33,121 bases of DNA, taken from positions 1 to 33,121 of the forward strand of contig JACMLB010000062.1 of NCBI GenBank assembly GCA_014379805.1, given 5' to 3'. This document shows, in pieces, positions 20,401 to 28,941 of the stretch. The notes beneath the pieces were generated by a model, which had not been told where the DNA came from, did not search any database, and saw only the letters and a list, made by a program, of their open reading frames with translations. The position numbers were made by a program, and so were the translations under genes. Source of the stretch: Rhodospirillales bacterium (GTDB lineage: Bacteria; Pseudomonadota; Alphaproteobacteria; Rhodospirillales; Magnetospirillaceae). Position 1 is the first letter of the stretch; every line of letters starts with the position of its first letter.

Positions 20401-20476
20401 GCAATTGTCTCGCGACGCTATGACCAATAAGTTCCGCCACAGGACTACATCAGAAACAGAAGAGAGACCTAACCCT

Positions 20477-23400
20477 ATGGCAATCCTTGGAGGCTCTGGT
20501 AACGACACGCTCAACGTCCCGAGCGGAACCAACACCATCGACGGCAAGGGCGGCATCAACACTGCTGTCTTCCCCAATTATTATGATTGGTACCGCATCA
20601 CCCGGGCTGCCGATGGCGGCTGGGATGTGGTCGATATTCACGGCGGCGGTCTGTCCGCCCATTTGCTGAACATCCAAATCCTGCGTTTTCCCGGCAACAT
20701 CTTCGTCGGCCTGTCGCCAAGCACTCCCGTAACCGGAACGACCGGCGCCGACACCTTCATGGTGACCGACACCGTGCGGACCATCAGCGGTCAAGCCGGC
20801 ACGGATTCGGCGGTGTTCCAGAAGACGCAGTCCGCCTATACCATTACCAAGGCCAGCGATGGCGGCGTTGACGTCAAGGACCTGTCCAGCGCGGTCACCG
20901 TGCATCTGACCGGGGTCGAGACCCTGAAGTTCTACGGCGGCACCTCGTTCACTTCGGCGAACGCGCCCGCCCCGACGACGACTACACCGCCTCCCACCAC
21001 CACAACCCCGCCGACCACCACCACGGGCACCGCTTCCATGGCGGGCACGTCCGGTGACGATGTGCTGACCATCGGCACTGCAACCACCTCGGTGGACGCT
21101 GGCGCCGGTATTGATACCGCACGGTTCCAGTTATCGCGGGGTGCCTATGCCGTCACCAATCTGGTTGACGGCGCCTTCGACGTGAAGAACATCGCGTCCA
21201 ACGTGACCACCCGCGTCAAGAATACAGAGGTTCTCAGCTTCGCCGACGGCCAGACCATCGGCAAGCAGACCGGCACCACCGGCAACGACACCATCACGGT
21301 GGCGCCGACCACCCGCTGGGTTGATGGCGGCACCGGCACCGACACCGCCGTCTTCGACAAGGATATGACCTGGTACAAGATCACCGCTTCGTCCCGTGGC
21401 GGTGTGGATGTGCTGGAGAACCACGCCACCGGCACCCCGGTGCATGTGGACAATGTGGAAGTCCTAAAGTTCGCCAATAACGGCACCTACAACGTCACCC
21501 CCGGTAGCACCGGCACCACTACGCCGCCGCCGACCACCACGACACCGCCCCCGACGACCACCACACCGCCGCCCACCACCACCACGGGCACCGCTTCCAT
21601 GGTGGGTACGTCCGGCAACGACGTGCTGACCATCGGCACCGCGACCACCTCGGTGGATGGCGGCGCCGGGATCGATACCGCGCGGTTCCAGTATTCGCTG
21701 GGTGCCTATGCCGTCACCAACCTGCTTGACGGCGCCTTCGACGTGAAAAACATCGCCTCGAACGTCACCACCCGCGTCAAGGGCATGGAGCTTCTCAGCT
21801 TCGCCGATGGCCAGACCATCGGCAAGCAGACCGGCACCACCGGCAACGACACCATCACGGCTGCGCCGACCACCCGCTGGATCGACGGCGGCACCGGCAC
21901 CGATACCGCCGTCTTCGACAAGGACATGAGCTGGTACAAGATCACCGCTTCGTCCGGTGGCGGCATGGATGTGCTGGAAAACCACGCCACCGGCACCCCG
22001 GTGCATGTGGACAATGTGGAAGTCCTGAAGTTTGCCAATAACGTGACCTACACCGTCGCGACCGGCGGCACCGGCACCACTACGCCGCCGCCGACCACCA
22101 CGACACCGCCCCCCACGACCACCACCCCGCCTCCCACGACCACGCCGACCACGCCGGGCACCGCCCCCACCCCGTTGCCCACCGGCGACGTGGCCAAGGC
22201 TCCCGATCTGCCCGATGCCAAGACCACGGCCGAAGTGGTTGCCGTGCGCCTTGCCAACAATACGGACCACACCGAGACCGGCCGGGTGATCACCTTCGGC
22301 CAGGCCTTCAAACAGGGCGACGTGCCCGCCGGGACCCAGTTGACCGCCAAGATCAACGGCGTGGACGTTCCGGTGCAAGTGGACGTGAAGACCACCAATG
22401 CCGACGGTTCGGCTCGCTTTGCCATCGTATCGGTGAAGGCCCCCGATCTGGCCGCCGGGGCGTCGGTGGACGTCATGCTGACCAAGGGTGCGCCCATGTC
22501 GGGTACCGCTATCACGGCGGAAAGCATCGTCGGGCGCGGCTATGACACCAAGCTGTCGTTGAACTTCCACGACGCCAGCGGCACTTACACCAAGACCATC
22601 GACGCTGGCGCCGAGCTGACCAAGGCTTTGGCGGCGGGTACGGCCAAGGTGTGGACCAAGGGCTCGCTGGCGACCGAGGTTCGGGTCGATACCAAGATCA
22701 ACGACCAGATGCATGTCACCTTCGACATTCGCGCCAATGCGGACGGGTCGTTCAAGACCGACGTGCAGGTCTATAACGATGCCGCCTACAAGACGGGGAC
22801 CACCTTTACCTACGACGTATCCATTACCGACCACGGCAAGGTGGCGTTCACCCAGGCCAATGTCAGCCAGTACCAGTATTCCAGCTGGCATAAGGAAGTT
22901 TGGAGCAACGCGGCCCCCCAGCAACATGTCATCCAGGACATGAACTATCTGGTGAAGTCGGGTGCCATCTCGGGCTTCGATCCGTCGCTGGGCGTCAACA
23001 CCTCGACGTTGACCGCGGACTTGAATGCGTTGACCACCGCCAATACCAGCCTGATGGGCAGCGCCCTGGTGCTGAAATACATGCCGCAGACCGGCGGGCG
23101 GCCCGATATCGGCCTGACCACCAAATGGTCCGCCGATTATTTGGCCTCGCAAAGCGAAGCGGCCATGAAGGTGATGCTCGCCAATGCCGATGCCGCCGGA
23201 TCTGTTCCGTGGCATGTGCGCGATGACACCATCAACCAGATGGCCACCATCGACAACCGCCCTGGCCTGTGGCTGGACAGCCGCAACAACACCGCGGACA
23301 AGCTGACCACCAATTACGCCGAAGCCATCAAGGCCTCGGGCTGGACGCCGGATATGGCCCACGTGCCGGACTTGTCCTACGTCCCCTATCTGGTCACCGG

Positions 23401-24652
23401 CACTCGCTATTACCTGGACCAGTTGCAGGCCCAGGCCAATTCGGACCTGCTGTACTATGACTCGGCGTATCGCGGCGGCAGCCAGGGCCTAGTCAACGGC
23501 CAGATTCGCAACATGGCGTGGACCATCCGTGATTTGGGCAATGCCGCCTATCTGTCCGCCGATGGCGATCCGCTGAAGGCCTATTTCACCAATAAGCTTG
23601 ATAACAACCTGACCAAGTTCGTCAGCGATTACGTAACCAACGGCAAAGCTGACTCGCAAGGCGCCACCGAGGGCTATTTCCTCGACACCTACCACCCCGA
23701 CACCACCGCGCCGTGGCAGCAGGACTACATGGCGGTGACCATGGCCAATCTGGCCCGGCAGGGCTTCACCAAGGCCGCCACCATGGCCGAATGGCAGGAA
23801 AACTTCATCGCCGGACGCTTCCTGCATGCGGAAGACGGCTATAACCCACTGAACGGTCCGGCCTATTACCTGACCTTCTTGAACGCCGCCACCGGCAAGG
23901 TCGCGTCCACCTGGAAGGAGCTTTACGACCTCAGCTTCGCCGGCCAACCCGTGCCCACCACACTGGACGGCTATCCCGATTGGGGCGGTGGTTATGCTGC
24001 CAATGCCAAGGCGGCGGTCGCAGCACTTTATTCGGTGACCAAGGACCCCGACAGCCTGGACGCCTATGCCTACATCACGCAGAAATCGCCACTGATGCAG
24101 AAATCCTATGCGTCCGACCAGACCTGGGACATCACCCCGGTCCTCAAGGACGGGCACCATCTGCTCAACACCGAGATCTTCGTGCTGGCGGCGGGCAGCA
24201 ATGTCCAGGCCCAGACCGCTCATTCCATGTTGATCGCCACGTCGGGCAACAACGTGCTGAACGGTAATAGCGGGATCGACATCCTGAAAGGCGGTTCGGG
24301 CAGCGACCAGTTGTTCGGCAATGCCGGTGACGACTTCCTGTTCGCCGGAACCGGCACCAGCCGCATGGATGGCGGCACCGGCACCAACGTGCTGAAGGGC
24401 GGCAGCGGCATGGACACCTTCGTGTTCCAGGCCAGCTTGGCGGCCAACGACACGGTGGATAACTTCCGCGCCGGAGTGGACATCATGGAGGTCAAAGCCG
24501 GCACCACCGGCCTGACCGCCCTGCAACTGGTCCAGACCGCCACCAGCAACGCCGCCGGCAAGGCAGTGCTGCACCTGTCCCCCAGCCATGACGTGACGCT
24601 GCAGGACATGACGGTCAGCCAGCTGGACGTGCGCTGGTTCCATATGGTGTGA
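20477..24652 (+). CDS. Large RTX-like secreted protein: six Ca-binding-like modules, Thr/Pro linkers, PcRGLX/YetA-like core, C-terminal RTX repeats
   Basis: ATG at 20477 (MAILGGSGNDTLNVPSG) preceded by AGAGAG; the ORF-track start at 20405 is a TTG. Contains GxSGNDxL modules, (PPPTTTT)n linkers, core homologous to 15386-17716, and C-terminal 'GGSGSDQLFGNAGDDFLFAGTGTSRMDGGTGTNVLKGGSGMDTFVF' typical of type I secreted proteins. Confidence 0.82.
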   Translation: MAILGGSGNDTLNVPSGTNTIDGKGGINTAVFPNYYDWYRITRAADGGWDVVDIHGGGLSAHLLNIQILRFPGNIFVGLSPSTPVTGTTGADTFMVTDTVRTISGQAGTDSAVFQKTQSAYTITKASDGGVDVKDLSSAVTVHLTGVETLKFYGGTSFTSANAPAPTTTTPPPTTTTPPTTTTGTASMAGTSGDDVLTIGTATTSVDAGAGIDTARFQLSRGAYAVTNLVDGAFDVKNIASNVTTRVKNTEVLSFADGQTIGKQTGTTGNDTITVAPTTRWVDGGTGTDTAVFDKDMTWYKITASSRGGVDVLENHATGTPVHVDNVEVLKFANNGTYNVTPGSTGTTTPPPTTTTPPPTTTTPPPTTTTGTASMVGTSGNDVLTIGTATTSVDGGAGIDTARFQYSLGAYAVTNLLDGAFDVKNIASNVTTRVKGMELLSFADGQTIGKQTGTTGNDTITAAPTTRWIDGGTGTDTAVFDKDMSWYKITASSGGGMDVLENHATGTPVHVDNVEVLKFANNVTYTVATGGTGTTTPPPTTTTPPPTTTTPPPTTTPTTPGTAPTPLPTGDVAKAPDLPDAKTTAEVVAVRLANNTDHTETGRVITFGQAFKQGDVPAGTQLTAKINGVDVPVQVDVKTTNADGSARFAIVSVKAPDLAAGASVDVMLTKGAPMSGTAITAESIVGRGYDTKLSLNFHDASGTYTKTIDAGAELTKALAAGTAKVWTKGSLATEVRVDTKINDQMHVTFDIRANADGSFKTDVQVYNDAAYKTGTTFTYDVSITDHGKVAFTQANVSQYQYSSWHKEVWSNAAPQQHVIQDMNYLVKSGAISGFDPSLGVNTSTLTADLNALTTANTSLMGSALVLKYMPQTGGRPDIGLTTKWSADYLASQSEAAMKVMLANADAAGSVPWHVRDDTINQMATIDNRPGLWLDSRNNTADKLTTNYAEAIKASGWTPDMAHVPDLSYVPYLVTGTRYYLDQLQAQANSDLLYYDSAYRGGSQGLVNGQIRNMAWTIRDLGNAAYLSADGDPLKAYFTNKLDNNLTKFVSDYVTNGKADSQGATEGYFLDTYHPDTTAPWQQDYMAVTMANLARQGFTKAATMAEWQENFIAGRFLHAEDGYNPLNGPAYYLTFLNAATGKVASTWKELYDLSFAGQPVPTTLDGYPDWGGGYAANAKAAVAALYSVTKDPDSLDAYAYITQKSPLMQKSYASDQTWDITPVLKDGHHLLNTEIFVLAAGSNVQAQTAHSMLIATSGNNVLNGNSGIDILKGGSGSDQLFGNAGDDFLFAGTGTSRMDGGTGTNVLKGGSGMDTFVFQASLAANDTVDNFRAGVDIMEVKAGTTGLTALQLVQTATSNAAGKAVLHLSPSHDVTLQDMTVSQLDVRWFHMV
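21025..22146 (+). repeat. Two tandem copies of a 561-bp unit (21025-21585 and 21586-22146) encoding a 187-aa module pair plus linker
   Basis: gggcaccgcttccatg at 21025 and 21586, and cggcaccactacgccgccgccgaccacca at 21511 and 22072: same 561-bp offset, so no net indel between these anchors. Confidence 0.88.
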
Positions 24653-24743
24653 GCCTAATGGGCACTGGGCCGTTGCCGTCCGTACTATGGGCCGGCACCG
24701 CCTAGTGCGGCACAAAGGGGGAGTTCCTGGAGGAATTCCCCCC

Positions 24744-26333
24744 ATGCGCCCATCCTTACGCCCTTCTGACTTCGCTCCGCCGTTGATGCTGTTGGCGGCT
24801 GTGGCGATCCTGCATCTGACCACCCCGCCCGAGGGCCAATTCTGGTGGAGCGACGCGCCGCGCCACGCCCTGAACGGCATCTTCCTGCGCGACCTGTTCG
24901 CCGCCCTGCCCTTTGACGCGCCTCAGCGCTGGGCGTGGGACTATTATCTGCAATACCCCGCACTCACCATCCTGTTCTACCCGCCGCTGTTCCCTGCGGT
25001 GGAGGCGATGTTCTTCGCCCTGTTCGGCGCCTCGTCCTCGGTGGCGCAACTGACCGTCTCAGCCTTCTACGCCGCCCTGGCGCTAGGAACATTCAGCCTG
25101 ATGCGGCGCTGGCTTGACCCATGGCAAGCCGCCTTCGCCGCAATGGGCCTGATCGGCATGGCAGAGGTCGCCCTATGGGGCCGCCAGATCATGCTGGAAA
25201 TCCCCGCGTTTGCCGCCTTGGTGTGGGCCTTCGTCCTGTTCCTGCGCCATCTGGATGAGGGCAAGCCGCGACACCTGTACGCGTCGCTGGCAATCCTGGC
25301 CGCCGGGCTGTACCTCAAGCAAACCATCATCTTCATTGCCCCGGTCATGCTGACCGGCCTGTGGCTGGCGCGCGGACGGCGCATGCTGGCGGATCGCCAT
25401 GTGTGGATCGCGGGGACGCTGTTCGCCCTGGCCCTGGTGCCGCTGGCGGTGCTGACGGTGAAATTCGGTCAGGCCAACATGGGCTCGGTCGCCGGGGTGG
25501 CGGATCGGGTGGTGGCGCGGGACTCCCTGACCGGCTGGCTGTTCTATCTGCGCCAATTGCCGTCCCAGGCGGGTTGGGTGCCGGTCATCCTGGCGGCGGC
25601 ATATGTGGTGGGGCGGACATGGCGACTGCCCGTGCGCGACCATGTGCTGCTGCTGGCGTGGTTCGTTACCGGCTATGTATTCTTCTCGGCCATCGACCTC
25701 AAGGAAGCCCGCTTTACCATCGTGCTGTTGCTGCCGGTGGCGGTGACGGCCTTCGTGGTGGCAGCCCGCTTTGGCGTGGTGGCATGCGCGGTGCTGGGCC
25801 TGGGGCTGTTCGGCACCACCTTGGCTTTCGCGCCAGTACCGGCGGTCAAGGGCTATGACGTCGCCGCGCACTGGGTCCGCACTGCCCTGCCCGAGGGCGG
25901 CGTGGTGTTGTTCTCGGGCAAACGCGACGGCTCGTTCATCTTCAACCTGCGCATTCTGGACCCCGACCGACGCTATTCCATCGTTCGGGCCGACAAGCTG
26001 CTGCTGGAGATCGCCGTGCGCCGAGAATTAGGCGTGGTGGAAAAGCCGCTGTCGCGCGACGACATCCTGGCCGCCACGGCCAAACTGAACATCGCCTATG
26101 TGGTGGCGGAGCGGGATTTCTGGACCGACCTGAACAACATGGCGACCTTCCAGGATATCCTGGATAACGGCCCGTTCGAGGAAGTCGCCCGCCTGCCCAT
26201 CAGCGCCAACGTCCCCCATCCCGACAAGGAACTGCGCATCTACCGCGACACCCGACCGCGCAGTGCCACACCCGCCGAATTGACCGTGGATTTGCCCATC
26301 ATAGGCCAGCGCATCAAATCAGGCTCGCCCTAG
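24744..26333 (+). CDS. Multi-TM glycosyltransferase, GT39/ArnT-like (PMT_2)
   Basis: GGAGG Shine-Dalgarno at 24729-24733 before ATG 24744; 'FWWSDAPRHALNGIFLRDLF...YYLQYPALTILFYPPLFPAVEAMFFALFG' and many TM segments. Confidence 0.8.
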   Translation: MRPSLRPSDFAPPLMLLAAVAILHLTTPPEGQFWWSDAPRHALNGIFLRDLFAALPFDAPQRWAWDYYLQYPALTILFYPPLFPAVEAMFFALFGASSSVAQLTVSAFYAALALGTFSLMRRWLDPWQAAFAAMGLIGMAEVALWGRQIMLEIPAFAALVWAFVLFLRHLDEGKPRHLYASLAILAAGLYLKQTIIFIAPVMLTGLWLARGRRMLADRHVWIAGTLFALALVPLAVLTVKFGQANMGSVAGVADRVVARDSLTGWLFYLRQLPSQAGWVPVILAAAYVVGRTWRLPVRDHVLLLAWFVTGYVFFSAIDLKEARFTIVLLLPVAVTAFVVAARFGVVACAVLGLGLFGTTLAFAPVPAVKGYDVAAHWVRTALPEGGVVLFSGKRDGSFIFNLRILDPDRRYSIVRADKLLLEIAVRRELGVVEKPLSRDDILAATAKLNIAYVVAERDFWTDLNNMATFQDILDNGPFEEVARLPISANVPHPDKELRIYRDTRPRSATPAELTVDLPIIGQRIKSGSP

Positions 26334-27774
26334 CCGCCAGCAGCAGCGCCAGACAGCCGCCGGCGACGATCCACGACACCCAGTCCCGAGCGGAATAGAC
26401 GATGGGATCGTCATGCATGTGGCCGCGTTCGGTGGACAGCCACAGGCGGCACTGCCAGAACAGCAGCAGCGGCACCAGCCCCCACAGCAGCATGGGCGAG
26501 GCATAACGCGACGCCACCTCGGCGCTTTGCACATAAAGCGCCAAAACGATGCAGGACACGAAGGTGGAGGCCACGCCCATGGTGCGCAACGCCGGCAGAT
26601 CGCCCGCCATATAGCCGCGGCGGGCCAAGGTGCCTCCGCTGACCAGTGGCGCCAGCTCGGTCACCCGCTTGATGAGCGCCAAACCCAGGAACAGGAAGCC
26701 GGAAAAGCCCAACAGCCATAGGGTGACGTGGTGCCCGGTAGCCTCGCCCCCGGCAAACAGGCGGATGGTGTACAGCGCCGCCAGGGTGAACACGTCGATC
26801 AGCGGCAGTTCCTTGATGCGGAAGGTGTAAAGCGTGGACAGGGCGGCATAGCCGGCGACGATGGGCAGGATATCCAGCGCCCAGCCCAGTGCCAAACCCG
26901 CCCCCATGAGTACCGGAAAGGCCGCCAGTCCGGCCAGCACCGGCAGCGCACCGCTGGCAAAGGGCCGGCGGCGTTTGCGGGCATGGGCGCGGTCGGCCTG
27001 CAAATCGGACAGATCGTTCAGCACATAGACGCCCGATGCAGTGGCGCAAAACGCCAGGAAAGCCCCCAAAGCCAACGCCCAGCCGGCCAAATCGCCCATG
27101 GCGTTGGCGGTAATTAGGGGCACGAAGACCAACACGTTCTTGGCCCATTGGTGGGGCCGCAATGCCTTAACCCAGGCGCGGGCACGGCTGCCGGATTGCG
27201 GAATGACCTCCTCCACCGGCAGCAACTTCTGCACCTTGCGTTCCAGCGCAGGCGATCCATTGACCACCATGGCGCTTTGGGCGGACGCCCACACCTCCAG
27301 ATCGGAATTATCGTTTCCGGCGTAAGTGAATGGCCCACCCACGGCTTCAGCCAGGGCTTGGGCTTTGGCTGCCCCTTTCAAATTACGGTGACCATCCGAG
27401 GCCACCACGTCGTCGAACAGGCCCAGATGGACGGCGATTGCCTCGGCCAAGCGCCGGTCGGCGGCGGTGGCCAGGATGATCCGCCGGCCATTGGCCCGCT
27501 CGCGGCGCAGCAGGTCGAGCACCCGTTGGTCATACGGCAACACCGCCGCATCTATAAACGCGTGCTCGGCCAGCCGCGCCTTGAGGTTCGCTTTGCCGCC
27601 CCCAAGCCAGCCCGGCAGCCGAAGCAGCAGGGCTGGCCGCCGGAAGACCACCGAGACCAGACATTCGGCAAGAAGGTCTGTGTGCAGCAACGTTCCATCG
27701 AGGTCCACGCAAAGCGGCGGGGCGTCCCGGCGCGCGGCCAACTCCGCTGTCTCGTTACACATGGAAGGATGCAT
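26314..27774 (-). CDS. HAD-like hydrolase domain fused to UbiA-family prenyltransferase
   Basis: 486 aa; HAD motif LCVDLDGTLLHTDLLAE, 'FTYAGNDNSDLEVWASA', then 'ALRPHQWAKNVLVFVPL...SGVYVLNDLSDLQADRAHARKRRRPFASG' UbiA/DPPR synthase-like motif. Confidence 0.87.
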   Translation of the reverse strand: MHPSMCNETAELAARRDAPPLCVDLDGTLLHTDLLAECLVSVVFRRPALLLRLPGWLGGGKANLKARLAEHAFIDAAVLPYDQRVLDLLRRERANGRRIILATAADRRLAEAIAVHLGLFDDVVASDGHRNLKGAAKAQALAEAVGGPFTYAGNDNSDLEVWASAQSAMVVNGSPALERKVQKLLPVEEVIPQSGSRARAWVKALRPHQWAKNVLVFVPLITANAMGDLAGWALALGAFLAFCATASGVYVLNDLSDLQADRAHARKRRRPFASGALPVLAGLAAFPVLMGAGLALGWALDILPIVAGYAALSTLYTFRIKELPLIDVFTLAALYTIRLFAGGEATGHHVTLWLLGFSGFLFLGLALIKRVTELAPLVSGGTLARRGYMAGDLPALRTMGVASTFVSCIVLALYVQSAEVASRYASPMLLWGLVPLLLFWQCRLWLSTERGHMHDDPIVYSARDWVSWIVAGGCLALLLAARASLI

Positions 27775-27803
27775 GGGCGGTCCTCAGGGCCAGGGGAGAG
27801 CGA

Positions 27804-28562
27804 TCAGGCGGCCTTGCTGCGGCGGCGGCGGGCCAGACCCAGGCCGATCAGGCCGGAGCCCAACAGACCTAAGCTGAAGGGTTCGGGAACCGTAGCCTGA
27901 CGGAAGCCGTGGTTATCGCTCTCGAAGGCATAGGCCGAAGAGGTGAAGCGCACTTCGTCATAGACTTCGTTGGTGAAGCTGAAGTTCCAGTAACAATTGG
28001 AGAGGCTGGCGCCCTGGGCGCAATTGGCGACCTGATTGCCATCGGCACCGGCAACCAATTCGGACCCGGTGTAGGATTTAACCAGGGCGCCATCATTGTA
28101 GAAGCTCAGCGAGTTGTAGCCATCGATGGAGCCCCAATGAAGACCGAAGTAATCCGCATCGAAGTTCAACAGCGCGGTCACCACGTTGGCGCCGACATTC
28201 AAGCCACCGGGCATGGGCGCCGACAAATAGTTACTGCCGTCATTGGGGGCCGGCGCAGCGGCCAGGCCGGGCAAATTGCCCTTCACCAGCGCACCGTTGC
28301 CCGTATAGGTAACGCTCTTGGTGCCCTGGATAAAAACGTACCCGGCGCCCAGGGGCGTGAAGGTGTTGATGCTCTGGGACGGAAGGTTGAAATCGTTCAC
28401 GGCCACATCCAGCACCGAGGTGGTGATGCCGTTATTAGGGACAGTCGGGTCGGGCGGGTTGGTGCCGCCGGTGGTCACTGTGATGGCGGCGGACGCGCTG
28501 GTTGCAGCGAACACGGTGGCAAGGGCAGCCGCAGCGGCGAGAGTCTTAAAGTTCATCGTCAT
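27804..28562 (-). CDS. PEP-CTERM sorting-domain protein
   Basis: Signal peptide MTMNFKTLAAAAALATVFAATSASAA and C-terminal VPEPFSLGLLGSGLIGLGLARRRRSKAA (PEP motif, TM, Arg-rich tail); GGAGA before start. Confidence 0.9.
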   Translation of the reverse strand: MTMNFKTLAAAAALATVFAATSASAAITVTTGGTNPPDPTVPNNGITTSVLDVAVNDFNLPSQSINTFTPLGAGYVFIQGTKSVTYTGNGALVKGNLPGLAAAPAPNDGSNYLSAPMPGGLNVGANVVTALLNFDADYFGLHWGSIDGYNSLSFYNDGALVKSYTGSELVAGADGNQVANCAQGASLSNCYWNFSFTNEVYDEVRFTSSAYAFESDNHGFRQATVPEPFSLGLLGSGLIGLGLARRRRSKAA

Positions 28563-28609
28563 CGTCTCCAGTTCGTGATCCCCGTTTGGGAACCGGCCTC
28601 CCTTGAAAC

Positions 28610-28624
28610 GCAACGCCCGTGCCA
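28610..28624 (-). promoter_or_regulatory. Sigma-54 (RpoN) -24/-12 promoter element
   Basis: Minus strand reads TGGCAC-GGGCG-TTGC, an excellent match to TGGCAC-N5-TTGC, about 47 nt upstream of the PEP-CTERM start codon. Confidence 0.75.
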
Positions 28625-28941
28625 GATATTCTTCCTAATTAAATCAAATAGTTAGACGAGAACACCCGGACAGTTTGTAAAATTCGCCGACTCGCGGCTT
28701 GTGCTACCGCCGCTGGGTTCTTGGCGGAATTTCAGGGATTTTCTCCTTCGCCCTACTTACCCGACCGGGCGATAGGAATGTAAAGCCACCCAACATCCCC
28801 CTGGGGCCTGCCGAAATATCCATGAACAACTCAAGCAGCATAGGCAGCTTGAGAAATTGACCATCGGCGCAAAAGAGTTGAGACATAAATACAGTCTCTG
28901 CCCGTGCAAAGAGACGGCACAATATACAGTGGAGACCTGAT

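Noticed and set aside
20405-20476. Upstream extension of the RTX-like protein from the ORF-track start
   Set aside because: It begins at a TTG without a clear ribosome-binding site; ATG 20477 has an AGAGAG site and begins directly with the first GGSGNDTL module
20960-22180. Repeated ccaccacc/ccgccg tracts as a CRISPR or minisatellite array
   Set aside because: They are in-frame Thr/Pro linker codons within a coding sequence, with no spacer architecture
21464-23362. 632-aa minus-strand ORF and other long antisense ORFs (e.g. 15746-17755 +, 6779-7798 -, 9627-10619 -, 23489-24880 -)
   Set aside because: They lie fully opposite strongly supported coding genes; compositionally biased (G/R/H/Q-rich), typical mirror ORFs of GC-rich DNA with no recognisable motifs
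24658-24676. GGCAC...TTGC upstream of the GT39-like gene
   Set aside because: Spacing between the half-sites is 7 nt rather than 5, incompatible with a sigma-54 promoter
28707-28727. CCGCC-N11-GGCGG hairpin in the divergent intergenic region
   Set aside because: Only 5-bp GC stems in a GC-rich genome; no T run and no obvious gene end to terminate
28755-28830. Block cgaccgggcgataggaatgtaaagccacccaacatccccctggggcc as a possible c-di-GMP riboswitch
   Set aside because: I could not match the conserved GEMM-I/II core; only short hairpins and the TTTACA motif are supportable
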